A stretch of 64,000 nucleotides of DNA from Clostridium_X cadaveris. GTDB taxonomy: Bacteria > Bacillota > Clostridia > Clostridiales > Clostridiaceae. Location of the stretch: the NCBI RefSeq assembly GCF_039521325.1, contig NZ_BAAACD010000011.1. One strand, written 5' to 3'. Positions 18,026 to 27,205 of the stretch are shown piece after piece. Position numbers and translations under genes: made by a program. The stretch's first letter is position 1. Every line of letters starts with the position of its first letter. A model generated the notes under the pieces. It was not told the DNA's origin and did no database searches. It saw only the letters and a list, made by a program, of their open reading frames with translations.

Positions 18026-18177
18026 AATTTACAATATTAATCTACAATAAATTCATAAATATGTCAATGAATTTATAAAAATAATTTAGATACTAAACAA
18101 TAAATGACGTAAATACTTTTGTTTGAAAATAATCTATTTATATGACATAATTAACATTGACGAAATGAGGGATAAGA

Positions 18178-18666
18178 ATGGATATAAAAGATCAAAACAA
18201 TTTAAATGAGAAATTTCATGAATTAAATGATAGACATAATAATATTTACCAATTTGTTATGCTATATAATGATTATATTGTTTCTACCCATGATTATGGA
18301 ATTGGTCAAGTAGTTTCTATGACTGAAGCACATATTCTTACATATATAGAAGAAAATCCAGGAACTACAATAACGAATTTAGCAAAGTACTGGAATAAAA
18401 CTAAGGGAGCTTTGTCCCAGACTGTAAGTAAGCTTGTAGATAAGGGGTTAGTATATAGGCACAAAACTGAAAATAATGCAAAAACCGTATTACTATTTGT
18501 AACAGAAGATGGATTAAAATTAAGTAAGGCACATAAACTTTACGATACAATAGACATTGCGAAAACTTTAGATGATTTGCTTAAAGAATGTACTATAGAG
18601 GAAATAGAATCATTTTATAAGGTTATTGAAGTATACATTAAGCTTTTAAAGAATGGGTTTAAATAA
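18178..18666 (+). CDS. MarR-family regulator
   Basis: 162 residues. Winged helix at about 45-110 (TITNLAKYWNKTKGALSQTV, SKLVDKGLVYRHKTENNAKT with the wing), flanked by dimerisation helices, the normal MarR form and length. It diverges from the PatB/symporter operon and probably represses it together with itself. The ligand is unknown. GAGGGAT lies before the ATG. Confidence 0.85.
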   Translation: MDIKDQNNLNEKFHELNDRHNNIYQFVMLYNDYIVSTHDYGIGQVVSMTEAHILTYIEENPGTTITNLAKYWNKTKGALSQTVSKLVDKGLVYRHKTENNAKTVLLFVTEDGLKLSKAHKLYDTIDIAKTLDDLLKECTIEEIESFYKVIEVYIKLLKNGFK

Positions 18667-18712
18667 ATAATCCTGTGATGTTTTAAAAAGGATATTAAAT
18701 AAATTAATATTG

Positions 18713-18752
18713 CTTCTATAATTTAACAGATATAATTATAGAAGTCTTTTGA
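18713..18752 (+). terminator. Terminator of the MarR gene
   Basis: CTTCTATAATT (18713-18723) pairs with AATTATAGAAG (18734-18744), followed by TCTTTTGATTT. Confidence 0.75.
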
Positions 18753-18871
18753 TTTCAAAATTAATTTTTAATAAAATTAAAAATTTTATAGTATCTATAG
18801 ATAGTGCAAAAGTATTATTATAAATTTGAGGATGTTTTTTTTGGATTATTATCAGAAAAATCCCTATTCAG

Positions 18872-18900
18872 TTGACAAAATATTTATGCGTTATTATAAT
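18872..18900 (+). promoter_or_regulatory. Promoter of the M14 peptidase operon
   Basis: TTGACA (18872-18877), 17-bp spacer, TATAAT (18895-18900): a consensus sigma-A promoter. It gives a leader of about 130 nt in which TATTCA (18943-18948) can pair with TGAATA (18965-18970) and CTTT with AAAG inside, a weak hairpin. Nothing else is seen between 18753 and 19036. Confidence 0.75.
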
Positions 18901-19036
18901 TAATAAAAAAGAATTTTAAGAAGATTTTTTTAGTTGGGAGAGTATTCACTTTGGATTAAAGTTCTGAATATTTGTGCAACGTTTTTTTAGTAAGATTAAT
19001 TAGTTATGTAAGTCTCAAAACATTAAAAAATAAATA

Positions 19037-22000
19037 TTGGTGGTGATTGCAATTAATATTATAAATCAAGTAAAAATGATTATAAAAGATTATGCGACTA
19101 TAGAGGAAAAGAAACTAGCCGTTGAATTGGCAGGACTTATAGGATTCCATTCTGTATCCATAGAGTTTCCTGTAACGACTGATTGTTATGACATACATAA
19201 AAAAGATACGATATATTTTATTTTAGGAAAATGTGAAGAAAAGAAAAATATAGTTGTAGATAATAATGATTTCTATATTTATAGTGAAGATAACACATAT
19301 TGGACAAGTATAAAAAACAGTAATGGAATAGAAGCTGCATTTAAGTTTATAAGTGATAATTTTAATGGTCTTACAAAAGACTTCTCTCAAAATTCTCGAG
19401 AAATAGAAATTAAGGATTTTGTTTCATCTACGAAATCAGCTCTTCCAATGAAGCCTCTTTATGATACAGCTAAAAAAGGCCTTGAGTATCTTTTTGAAAA
19501 AGATTTTCTTATGAAGGATTGCGACAATGATGGATTGCCAGATAGATTTGATGCCGCTATTACTTTAGATAGTTATGATATTTCTGTGGTAAGAGCAGCC
19601 TGTGAATTAAACTGTCGTTTTGGACTTGAGATGGTTACTTCGAATTATCCTGTTCTTTCAGATGATATAGATCTTGATAGAAATACAATTAATTTTACAG
19701 CTGAAGGAAGCTGCTCTATTGAGATGGAGGATAGTGTTAGCTTAAATATAAAAGTAAATGGGTCCGGCGATGATTTAATAAGGTTTATTACAAATATATG
19801 TTCACATTACCCTATAGCAGGCAACGATGAAAATCACATTGTTGATTTTGTTGATGTAATGAGAGAAAGCTTCGCGATGAAAAACTTAGATGGACAGTTA
19901 TGTTATCTAGAAGCTAATAAAAAGAAGATAAATAATAATACAACATGCTATTTTTCACCAGATGTTCAAAAAAAATATGAAAAATTAAAAGCCGCTTATC
20001 CTGAGGTGGAATTTAAAAAATATATAGATTTTGAAAGCGTTTATGAAAAAGAATTTGATATTCCATGGGAAGTTGATGTGGCAAAGGATATACTTATAGA
20101 AAAGCTTTTTCCTGTACTAAATAGTGGCGATATTGTAGAGATATATGGAGCTCTTAGTGAGGATATTGATGCTCGTGTTAAGGTTAAAGAGTTTATCGAA
20201 AAAGAAGCGTACAAGAAAGGTGCAAATGTAAGTAATTGTGAAATCATATGTGCCTATAAGCAGGGATTTTCATGGCTTGAGGAGGTAGTAACTCCTAAAT
20301 TAGCAGATAAAGATATAAAGTCAATGACTGTATATTTTAAACCTTTCATGAAACCAGGGGAAAAGGATTGGGGAGATGTTGATGGACGTTCACCAAGCTA
20401 TAAAACAGATGGAGATCCTGAAAAATGGTTTGATTTACCACTTAGATATCTTCAAGAATTATATCCTGTAGATGATATAATCTGTGCAAAACTTGGTATA
20501 AGTCGAGATGACATACACATGGAGATTTATGAGGGCGATGAAGACATAACATATCTTGTGGAAGCGATTTCTCAAGAGGATAAAAAAGTTTTTTCAGATA
20601 CTTACAAAGCGGCATACATCGAAAGGCCATATTTAGATATTTTCCCTAATATGGGACTTGTGCACCCATCAACAGGATATATAAAAGCTGTTGTTAATGG
20701 AAAAACCATTGTTAATGAAAGAGTAGCAACAGACCTTGAAAGTGTATGGGATATCTATCAAACACGAGTTTTAGGATATTGCAAAGAATTTATAGATAAG
20801 CAGTGTGATGGAAAGCCTACAGAAGATATGCAACCTTTCTTTGCACAGATGAAGATGGAAATTGGTCTAAGTGAAACAGAACGTGAACTTGGAACTAGAC
20901 AGGATTTATTTTCTCCATTAAATGCATTACATGAAGACATTTATTTTGCTGGACTTGATTTCTTCAAGACTTATGGTATGACTACTACAGGTGCAAATTT
21001 GGAAGCTCCTGGCCTTATGCTTCCGATAATAGAGCAGAAGGAAGGAAAACCTTATTTTAAATTTACACACTATAAATCACATTCAAATGATCCGTTTATA
21101 GATTTTGATGGAAGTATAGTAGAAAGTTCAGTAAAAAAGCAAGATGTGACTATTTATATTGATAAACTCTATGATATTGATAATAAAGTAGGTATGTCTT
21201 TTGTTGTTGATTCTAAGGGTAATACAGATAGTTTAGCAGAGTCTATGTCAAATTTAATACACAAATCAATGCTTCAAATAGGTGAGGAACTTTCTGCTTA
21301 TGGTGAAATTTCAATTAAAACATCAGAAAACCGCAAGGGATTTTCTGCTAAGCTTCCTAAATATACTGAAGAAAGAAAACAGTATATAGATATAGAAGAC
21401 ATTGATATATTGGAAAATCAGCTTATAGGATATGAACAATATATAGAGATAATGGAGCAACTAAAACATGTAAAAGGAATTAAGGTGTTTAAATCTGGAC
21501 AGACATATCAAGGCAGAGATATTTATACAATAAGAATTTTGCCAGATTTTAAAGGATATGTATCCACTAATAAGCTTATAAACTTAAATCCAACTGAGCT
21601 TATTAATTCACGTCACCATGCTAATGAGGTTTCAGCAACTAATGCGGCGTTTATGGTTTTAAAAGAAATTTTGACAAATGAAAAATATAAAGGCCTAGGA
21701 AATCGCATGAATTTACTTATAACACCTATGGAAAATGCGGATGGAGCAGCTATACACTATGAACTTCAAAAACAGCATCCTACATGGATATTTCATATAG
21801 CTAGATATAATTCTTTAGGAAAAGAGTTTTATCGTGATTATTATGATATTGAAACAATACACACTGAAGCATATGCTGTTAGAAGGCTTTATTATAGATG
21901 GCTTCCTGACGTTTTTGTAGATAATCATGGAGTTCCATCTCATGAGTGGGAACAGCAATTTGCTGGATATACTTCACCTTGGTTTAAGGGATTCTGGCTT

Positions 22001-22468
22001 CCACGTGCATTGCTATATGGATATTATTGGTATAATACCGATGAATGCTATAAAAACAACAAGAAACTTAATGAGCAGCTTGCCGATGCAATTGCAGATT
22101 CTTTAATAGATGACAATGAAATTCAAGAGTGGAATATGGATTGGAAGAATCGTCATGAAAAATATGCTCATAGGTGGATGCCAAAGCTTTTTCCGGCAGA
22201 TTACTATAAAAATATGATAAATTATTGGGTGCCTTCATCCTATAATCCTAAGCATGGATATATGGCAGTGAGATTTCCGTGGATTACAGCTATTTCTTTT
22301 ACATCTGAAGTAGCTGATGAAACAGCACAAGATGAGTACCTTTATCTTTGTGCAAGAACTCATAAAATGCATACTCTTGCAGGTATTGATATGATTCTTA
22401 ACTCAAGGTGTGTTTATGAAAAATCTTCCCTTAAATATATACGTAATCGTCCCCCTGTCCTAGAGTAA
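19037..22468 (+). CDS. Very large M14-type zinc carboxypeptidase-like protein
   Basis: About 1130-1143 residues. The C-terminal 300 residues hold an M14 metallopeptidase domain: zinc ligands His861 and Glu864 in SRHHANE, and His964 in DNHGVPSHEWEQQ. The first 800 residues look like one or more accessory alpha/beta regions that I do not recognise. No signal peptide, so probably cytoplasmic. It heads an operon with a DUF969/DUF979 permease pair, so it probably trims a peptide or amide imported by it. The start is unclear: TTG 19037 and GTGs overlap the only ribosome-site-like GGTGGTGAT (19039-19047), while the first good ATG (19076) has none; an ATT start at 19052 or 19058 would fit the spacing. 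Confidence 0.8.
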   Translation: MVVIAINIINQVKMIIKDYATIEEKKLAVELAGLIGFHSVSIEFPVTTDCYDIHKKDTIYFILGKCEEKKNIVVDNNDFYIYSEDNTYWTSIKNSNGIEAAFKFISDNFNGLTKDFSQNSREIEIKDFVSSTKSALPMKPLYDTAKKGLEYLFEKDFLMKDCDNDGLPDRFDAAITLDSYDISVVRAACELNCRFGLEMVTSNYPVLSDDIDLDRNTINFTAEGSCSIEMEDSVSLNIKVNGSGDDLIRFITNICSHYPIAGNDENHIVDFVDVMRESFAMKNLDGQLCYLEANKKKINNNTTCYFSPDVQKKYEKLKAAYPEVEFKKYIDFESVYEKEFDIPWEVDVAKDILIEKLFPVLNSGDIVEIYGALSEDIDARVKVKEFIEKEAYKKGANVSNCEIICAYKQGFSWLEEVVTPKLADKDIKSMTVYFKPFMKPGEKDWGDVDGRSPSYKTDGDPEKWFDLPLRYLQELYPVDDIICAKLGISRDDIHMEIYEGDEDITYLVEAISQEDKKVFSDTYKAAYIERPYLDIFPNMGLVHPSTGYIKAVVNGKTIVNERVATDLESVWDIYQTRVLGYCKEFIDKQCDGKPTEDMQPFFAQMKMEIGLSETERELGTRQDLFSPLNALHEDIYFAGLDFFKTYGMTTTGANLEAPGLMLPIIEQKEGKPYFKFTHYKSHSNDPFIDFDGSIVESSVKKQDVTIYIDKLYDIDNKVGMSFVVDSKGNTDSLAESMSNLIHKSMLQIGEELSAYGEISIKTSENRKGFSAKLPKYTEERKQYIDIEDIDILENQLIGYEQYIEIMEQLKHVKGIKVFKSGQTYQGRDIYTIRILPDFKGYVSTNKLINLNPTELINSRHHANEVSATNAAFMVLKEILTNEKYKGLGNRMNLLITPMENADGAAIHYELQKQHPTWIFHIARYNSLGKEFYRDYYDIETIHTEAYAVRRLYYRWLPDVFVDNHGVPSHEWEQQFAGYTSPWFKGFWLPRALLYGYYWYNTDECYKNNKKLNEQLADAIADSLIDDNEIQEWNMDWKNRHEKYAHRWMPKLFPADYYKNMINYWVPSSYNPKHGYMAVRFPWITAISFTSEVADETAQDEYLYLCARTHKMHTLAGIDMILNSRCVYEKSSLKYIRNRPPVLE

Positions 22469-22518
22469 GTTATCTAATTTATAATTTTATATAAAAAAAA
22501 TTAAAAGGAGTGAAAGAA

Positions 22519-23217
22519 ATGATAAAACTTTTAGGTGTCTTAATTGTTATTATTGGTTTTGCAATCAAAATGAACCCAATATCAATCATTATGGCAGCGG
22601 CACTTGTTACATCAATTACTGGAGGTCTTGGAATAGCAGGACTACTTGAGAATTTAGGTAATGCTTTTATAGCAAATAGAAGCATGTGTATTTTCATAAT
22701 TGTAATGATAGCAACAGGTACTCTTGAGCGTAATGGATTAAAAGAGGCGGCAGCAAATCTTATTTCAAAGGCTAAAAATGCTACATCAGGTCTTGTAATA
22801 GCATTTTATGGACTAATGAGAGTTGTATTTGCAGCATTTAATGTAGGTTTTGGAGGAGTTGCAGGTTTTGTTCGTCCTGTAATCATGCCTATGACAATAG
22901 GTGCAATAGAAGCGACAGGTAATGAGCCTAATGAAGAACACGTTGATGCAATCAAAGGTATGAGTGCAGGTATGGAAAATATCACATGGTTCTTTGGACA
23001 AGTATTGTTCGTAGGTGGTTCTGGAGCAATTTTAGTGCAATCAACTTTAGCAGAACTAGGTTATAATGTAGAACTTATTGATCTTGCAAAAGTACAAATT
23101 CCAGTAGCCGTATTTGCAACAGTTTTAGCTTCAATTTACTATTATCTAGAAGATAAAAAATTATTTAAGAAATACTACGGATCTAAGGAAACTCTTAGTG
23201 TAAAGGGGGGTAAATAA
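22519..23217 (+). CDS. DUF969 membrane protein, permease subunit
   Basis: 232 residues with about six hydrophobic segments. ITGGLGIAGLLENLGNAF, ATGTLERNGL, GFGGVAGFVRPVIMPM and NITWFFGQVLFVGGSGAILV are typical of DUF969, part of a two-gene transporter found next to peptidases. ATG 22519 has AAAGGAG 8 nt upstream; a GTG at 22510 lies within the site's reach and is rejected. It overlaps DUF979 by one base (TAATG), implying coupled translation and a heteromeric complex. Confidence 0.85.
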   Translation: MIKLLGVLIVIIGFAIKMNPISIIMAAALVTSITGGLGIAGLLENLGNAFIANRSMCIFIIVMIATGTLERNGLKEAAANLISKAKNATSGLVIAFYGLMRVVFAAFNVGFGGVAGFVRPVIMPMTIGAIEATGNEPNEEHVDAIKGMSAGMENITWFFGQVLFVGGSGAILVQSTLAELGYNVELIDLAKVQIPVAVFATVLASIYYYLEDKKLFKKYYGSKETLSVKGGK

Positions 23218-24188
23218 TGTTTAGTTATTTTGGACAATTATCACTTAGTAATAAACTTTTAGAAATACTTTATATAATCATGGGTTTTATAGCTCTTTAC
23301 ACAGGAATCAAAAATGCTAAAGATAAAGGTAACCCTCATAGACTAGGCACAGCAGTATTTTGGTGTTCACTAGCTATTATATTTATTATTGGTAAACCTA
23401 TCTCAACAATTGTTGTAGACAAAGTTAATGTAGGAAAGATGATAATTGGAGGACTTGTTGTTATTATGGCCGCTCCAGCTATGCTTAATAAAGTTAGCAA
23501 AGGTACTTGGAATGTTCCTACAGCTGAAGAATCAAAACAGAATTATAATAAAATAGGAATGAAAATATTTATACCTGCTCTTGCAATAGGATGTTGTGCC
23601 CTTGCATTTGCATTATTTACAAAGATCAGTGCTCTTGTAGGAGTGGGAGTAGGAGTTTTGGTTTCTGTTGTTCTTATGATGATTTTTTCAAAAGACAATA
23701 CACCAAAAGTCTTTATTGATGATTCAAGAAGACTTCTTGATACTGTTGGAGCGTTCAGTATGCTTCCTATGCTTTTAGGAGCATTAGGTGCTATATTTAC
23801 TTCAGCAGGTGTAGGACAAGTTATCGCTGATCTAGTAGGAAAGGTAGTACCATCAGGAAATATGACAGTAGGTATCATAATATATGCTATTGCAATGGCT
23901 TTATTCACAATGATCATGGGTAATGCTTTTGCAGCTATCACAGTTATTACAGTAGGAATAGGTGCTCCATTTGTTCTTGCATTAGGTGCAGATCCTGTTA
24001 TAGTTGGATCTCTTGCACTTACATGTGGTTATTGTGGAACATTATGTACACCTATGGCTGCAAACTTTAACCTTACATCTGTTGCAATTCTTGAAATGAA
24101 GGATGATTATGGAGTAATTAAAAAGCAACTATTACCTGCAATTTGTATTTTAATATTCCAAATAGTATATATGTTAATTGCAGCTTAA
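23217..24188 (+). CDS. DUF979 membrane protein, permease partner subunit
   Basis: 323 residues with nine or ten hydrophobic segments. DSRRLLDTVGAFSMLPMLLG, MIMGNAFAAITVITVGIGAP and LTCGYCGTLCTPMAANFNLT are family signatures resembling the paired-motif permeases of the ion-transporter superfamily. Start at ATG overlapping the DUF969 stop. With DUF969 it should form the uptake system that feeds the M14 peptidase; the substrate is not known to me. Confidence 0.85.
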   Translation: MFSYFGQLSLSNKLLEILYIIMGFIALYTGIKNAKDKGNPHRLGTAVFWCSLAIIFIIGKPISTIVVDKVNVGKMIIGGLVVIMAAPAMLNKVSKGTWNVPTAEESKQNYNKIGMKIFIPALAIGCCALAFALFTKISALVGVGVGVLVSVVLMMIFSKDNTPKVFIDDSRRLLDTVGAFSMLPMLLGALGAIFTSAGVGQVIADLVGKVVPSGNMTVGIIIYAIAMALFTMIMGNAFAAITVITVGIGAPFVLALGADPVIVGSLALTCGYCGTLCTPMAANFNLTSVAILEMKDDYGVIKKQLLPAICILIFQIVYMLIAA

Positions 24189-24250
24189 TGAATAAAATAC
24201 GTATTTCAAATTTACCATACTTTATATAAAATATTGATTAGGTTTATTTA

Positions 24251-24286
24251 AATCTCTGTGGCAATTATGCCATGGAGATTTTTTTA
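24251..24286 (+). terminator. Terminator of the peptidase/permease operon
   Basis: AATCTCTGTGGCA pairs with TGCCATGGAGATT (two G-T pairs) around ATTA, followed by seven T. The next 180 bp before the nfo start are AT-rich without a feature that I can name. Confidence 0.85.
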
Positions 24287-24467
24287 TAATATTTAGAGAA
24301 CAAGGAAATAAACATAAAGAAAATCTTATTATAATCTAATTTTTATTAAATAATAGAAATTATCCGTTGCATAAAATATAGTTAATATAGTATTATTTAT
24401 ATATGAAAAATAACATTTTTATATGTTTCAAATAATAAACTTTAGATATAAATATGGAGGAAAAGTA

Positions 24468-25301
24468 ATGTTAAATATAGGATGTCACTTATCAACTACA
24501 AAAGGATTTGAGAATATGGGTAAAGAAGCACTTCAAATAAATGCAAACACCTTTCAATTCTTCACACGTAATCCAAGAGGAGGAAAAGCAAAGGATATAG
24601 ATGAGTCTGATATAGAAGCTCTTAAAGAAATTATGAAAGAAAATAAATTTGCTAAGCTTTTAGCCCATGCTCCTTATACGTTAAATGCATGTTCAGCAGA
24701 TGAAAGAACTAGGGAATTTGCTGTGGAAACCATGGCTGATGATTTAGCTAGAATGGAATACCTGCCAAATAATCTCTATAATTTTCATCCAGGAAGCCAT
24801 GTAAAGCAGGGAGTAGACATAGGAATAAACTATATTGTAGATATGCTAAATATTGTTATAAAGCCAGAGCAAACTACAAAAGTGCTTTTAGAAACAATGG
24901 CTGGAAAGGGCTCAGAGGTTGGAAGAAGTTTTGAAGAGATTGCTGAAATCATAGATAGAGTAAATCTTAAGGATCATATGGGTGTATGTCTTGACACATG
25001 CCACGTTTATGATGCAGGCTATGACATAGTAAATGATTTAGATGGAGTTTTAGAAGAGTTTGATAGAATTATAGGTCTATCTAGACTTCAGGCTATTCAC
25101 TTAAATGATAGCAAAAATCCTTTTGAAAGCCATAAGGATAGACATGAAAAAATAGGGGAAGGTTCATTAGGACTTGAAGCAATAACAAGGATTATAAATC
25201 ATCCAAAACTAAAACATCTTCCATTCTTTTTAGAGACACCAAATGAGCTTGAGGGTTATGGAAAAGAGATAGAAATATTAAGAAATGTGTATAAGGATTA
25301 A
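24468..25301 (+). CDS. nfo: Deoxyribonuclease IV (AP endonuclease)
   Basis: 277 residues, full length for Nfo. It incises DNA 5' to abasic sites in base-excision repair using three zinc ions. Family segments: MLNIGCHLS (N-terminal His), QFFTRNPRG, NFHPGSH, LLETMAGKGSEVG, GVCLDTCHVYDAGYD, HLNDSKNPFESHKDRHEKIG and FFLETPNEL, containing the zinc His, Glu and Asp ligands. ATG 24468 follows TGGAGG; the frame runs 15 codons further up but without homology to the family. Confidence 0.95.
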   Translation: MLNIGCHLSTTKGFENMGKEALQINANTFQFFTRNPRGGKAKDIDESDIEALKEIMKENKFAKLLAHAPYTLNACSADERTREFAVETMADDLARMEYLPNNLYNFHPGSHVKQGVDIGINYIVDMLNIVIKPEQTTKVLLETMAGKGSEVGRSFEEIAEIIDRVNLKDHMGVCLDTCHVYDAGYDIVNDLDGVLEEFDRIIGLSRLQAIHLNDSKNPFESHKDRHEKIGEGSLGLEAITRIINHPKLKHLPFFLETPNELEGYGKEIEILRNVYKD

Positions 25302-25333
25302 AATTTATAATGGTTTTAGGAGGAGAAATTAAG

Positions 25334-25819
25334 ATGAACATTAGAAATGCAGCAACTGAAGATATAAATCAGTTATTAGAAATATATTCATATGCAAAGC
25401 GTGTTCAATGTGAAACTGGGAATCCTAATCAATGGCTAAATGGATATCCAAAGAGGGAACTTATAGAAGAAGATATTCTAAATAATATATGCTATGTAAT
25501 AGAAGAAGATAAGAATATAGTAGGAGTCTTTGTTTTTATTGTGGGAGAGGATCCAACCTATAAGGTTATTACCTGCGGAAAATGGATAAATGATAAACCT
25601 TATGGAACAATTCATAGAATTGCAAGCAGCGGTGAGAAAAAAGGTATTTTTGATGAATGTGTTAAATGGTGCTTTAAAAAATGCGGAAATCTTAGAATAG
25701 ATACTCACGAAGATAACAAGATAATGCAGAATATTTTATGTAAAAATGGTTTTGAATATTGTGGTCAGATTACCGTTGAAGACGGAAGTCCACGAAGGGC
25801 TTATCAGAAAATAAAATAG
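25334..25819 (+). CDS. GNAT-family N-acetyltransferase
   Basis: 161 residues. GNAT fold with NIRNAATEDINQLLEIYSYA at the N-terminus, the central YKVITCGKWI/GTIHRIASS strands, and NLRIDTHEDNKIMQNILCKN, the acetyl-CoA-proximal helix, then GFEYCGQI. Substrate unknown. AGGAGG at 25318 precedes the ATG at 25334. It follows nfo by 32 bp and probably shares its transcript. Confidence 0.85.
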   Translation: MNIRNAATEDINQLLEIYSYAKRVQCETGNPNQWLNGYPKRELIEEDILNNICYVIEEDKNIVGVFVFIVGEDPTYKVITCGKWINDKPYGTIHRIASSGEKKGIFDECVKWCFKKCGNLRIDTHEDNKIMQNILCKNGFEYCGQITVEDGSPRRAYQKIK

Positions 25820-25823
25820 CTAA

Positions 25824-25865
25824 AAAGTACCTCATTGATTTAATTCGATGAGGTATTTTATTTTA
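25824..25865 (+). terminator. Terminator after the GNAT gene
   Basis: TACCTCAT (25828-25835) pairs with ATGAGGTA (25848-25855), flanked by AAAA and TTTTATTTTAT. Confidence 0.85.
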
Positions 25866-25974
25866 TAAAATTATCATGTATAGGTAATTACATATTATTA
25901 TCATAATATATTTATATAGGTTTCTGACAAATATATGATATATAATAGGGTTGGAAATATTAAGAGGTGATATA

Positions 25975-26697
25975 ATGAATAGAAAATTTAGTAATGAAGA
26001 AAAATTAAGCTTAAAGAAAAAAGGTATAATAAATCAAAAACAGGAAGATTTTTATGTTTTTAGATTTTTAAGTGATGTAGGGTATTTTAAAGCTAGTGAG
26101 ATGAGAGATCTAGCAAAAATAGCCGAAACTTATGGAAATGGCGAGATAAGTCTTACGAGCAGACTTACTATTGAAATACCTTTTATAAAAGAAGAAGATA
26201 TAGAAGAAGTTATTAAATTTGCCAAGGAGAGAAATCTTAGAATAGGCGGAGCCGGCAATACTGTAAGGGCAATCATTTCATGTAAAGGTACTGTATGCAA
26301 ACATGGACTTATAGATACTAGAGCATTAGCAAAATCAATAGAAAATGACTTTTTAGGTATGAAGGTTCCAGGAAAATTTAAGATAGGAGTATTTGGATGT
26401 ATAAATAGCTACGGAAAAGCTCAAAGTAATGATTTTTCTGTTATGCCATCTTATAATGCAGAAAAAAATGAAATGGAATTTATGATTTTCTTAGGAGGAC
26501 GTTCTGGTAGAAAAGCTAGAAAAGCTAATCCAATGGATAGAAAATTTAAAGAAGAAGATATAAAAAAACTTATAAAAATAGCCATTGAATACTACAATGA
26601 AAAGGCAGAGGGTAAAGAAAGATTTGCAGAAATCATAGAGAGACTAGGAGAGCAAAAGGTAGAAAATGACATAATACATAAGTTGCATAATATATAA
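25975..26697 (+). CDS. Siroheme/4Fe-4S nitrite/sulfite-reductase-like protein, atypical cluster motif
   Basis: 240 residues: a ferredoxin-like half domain (about 20-85) followed by the siroheme/4Fe-4S half (about 90-190). The first cysteine pair is there in SCKGTVCKHGL. The second motif, normally GCPNxC, reads GCINSYGKAQ (DNA ggatgt ata aat agc tac), so the fourth cluster cysteine is replaced by Tyr and the Pro by Ile. The protein is half the size of a true sulfite reductase; related clostridial proteins of this size are uncharacterised. GAGGTG lies before ATG 25975; a start 8 codons up is less likely. Function may be altered or lost. Confidence 0.75.
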   Translation: MNRKFSNEEKLSLKKKGIINQKQEDFYVFRFLSDVGYFKASEMRDLAKIAETYGNGEISLTSRLTIEIPFIKEEDIEEVIKFAKERNLRIGGAGNTVRAIISCKGTVCKHGLIDTRALAKSIENDFLGMKVPGKFKIGVFGCINSYGKAQSNDFSVMPSYNAEKNEMEFMIFLGGRSGRKARKANPMDRKFKEEDIKKLIKIAIEYYNEKAEGKERFAEIIERLGEQKVENDIIHKLHNI

Positions 26698-26783
26698 TAT
26701 AATATAATTTATTAAAAATTAATTTATATGATTTTTATATCATATCTTTTAAGATTTTAAGTCTATTTTAAATTTAACAAAGC

Positions 26784-26809
26784 CGTAAGATTTTTTAATA
26801 AATCTTACG
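26784..26809 (-). terminator. Hairpin after the spore-coat-like gene
   Basis: CGTAAGATTT (26784-26793) pairs with AAATCTTACG (26800-26809). On the minus strand it follows the coat-gene remnant by 20 bp; the T-tail is weak. It may also serve the plus-strand gene that ends at 26697. Confidence 0.6.
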
Positions 26810-26831
26810 ACTCCATCTTATGTTAAGTAAA

Positions 26832-27050
26832 TTAATCTTGAGACAATTGAAGCTTAACTGTAGCAATTTCTTCAGAAGTCGCTTGTTGAGCAGGAATATA
26901 ATATGTTTTATTCTTTGCTTATTTGAATAAAGCATATTGACGAATTTCGTCTTGATTTCTCATTCCCTGAATTGTTTGACGAAGTTGCTCATTTTCAGTT
27001 TGAGCAATTATGCTACCATAAGCAGATATACTAGAATTTATTTCAGCCAT
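26832..27050 (-). pseudogene. CotF-like small spore coat protein, interrupted by a stop codon
   Basis: From ATG 27050 the frame reads MAEINSSISAYGSIIAQTEN then EQLRQTIQGMRNQDEIRQYA and LFK, then TAA as codon 44 (26919-26921), and continues in the same frame AKNKTYYIPAQQATSEEIAT and VKLQLSQD to a second TAA. The LRQT...QY...YY.PAQ pattern fits CotF-type coat proteins. One base change (for example AAA or CAA to TAA) explains the break. A weak AGGAAG site precedes the start. It diverges from the coat-type Mn catalase, which fits a sporulation locus. Confidence 0.65.
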
Positions 27051-27205
27051 GTAATCATCTTCCTAATTAAATTTTAATATTAGTCACAATATTTGAAATA
27101 AACATATAAATTATACGTGGATTTTATATTTATATAGTGCATATTAATTTTAATAATATGAAATAATAGACTTAAAATTATGTTTATTAATAAGGAGGAA
27201 ATAGT

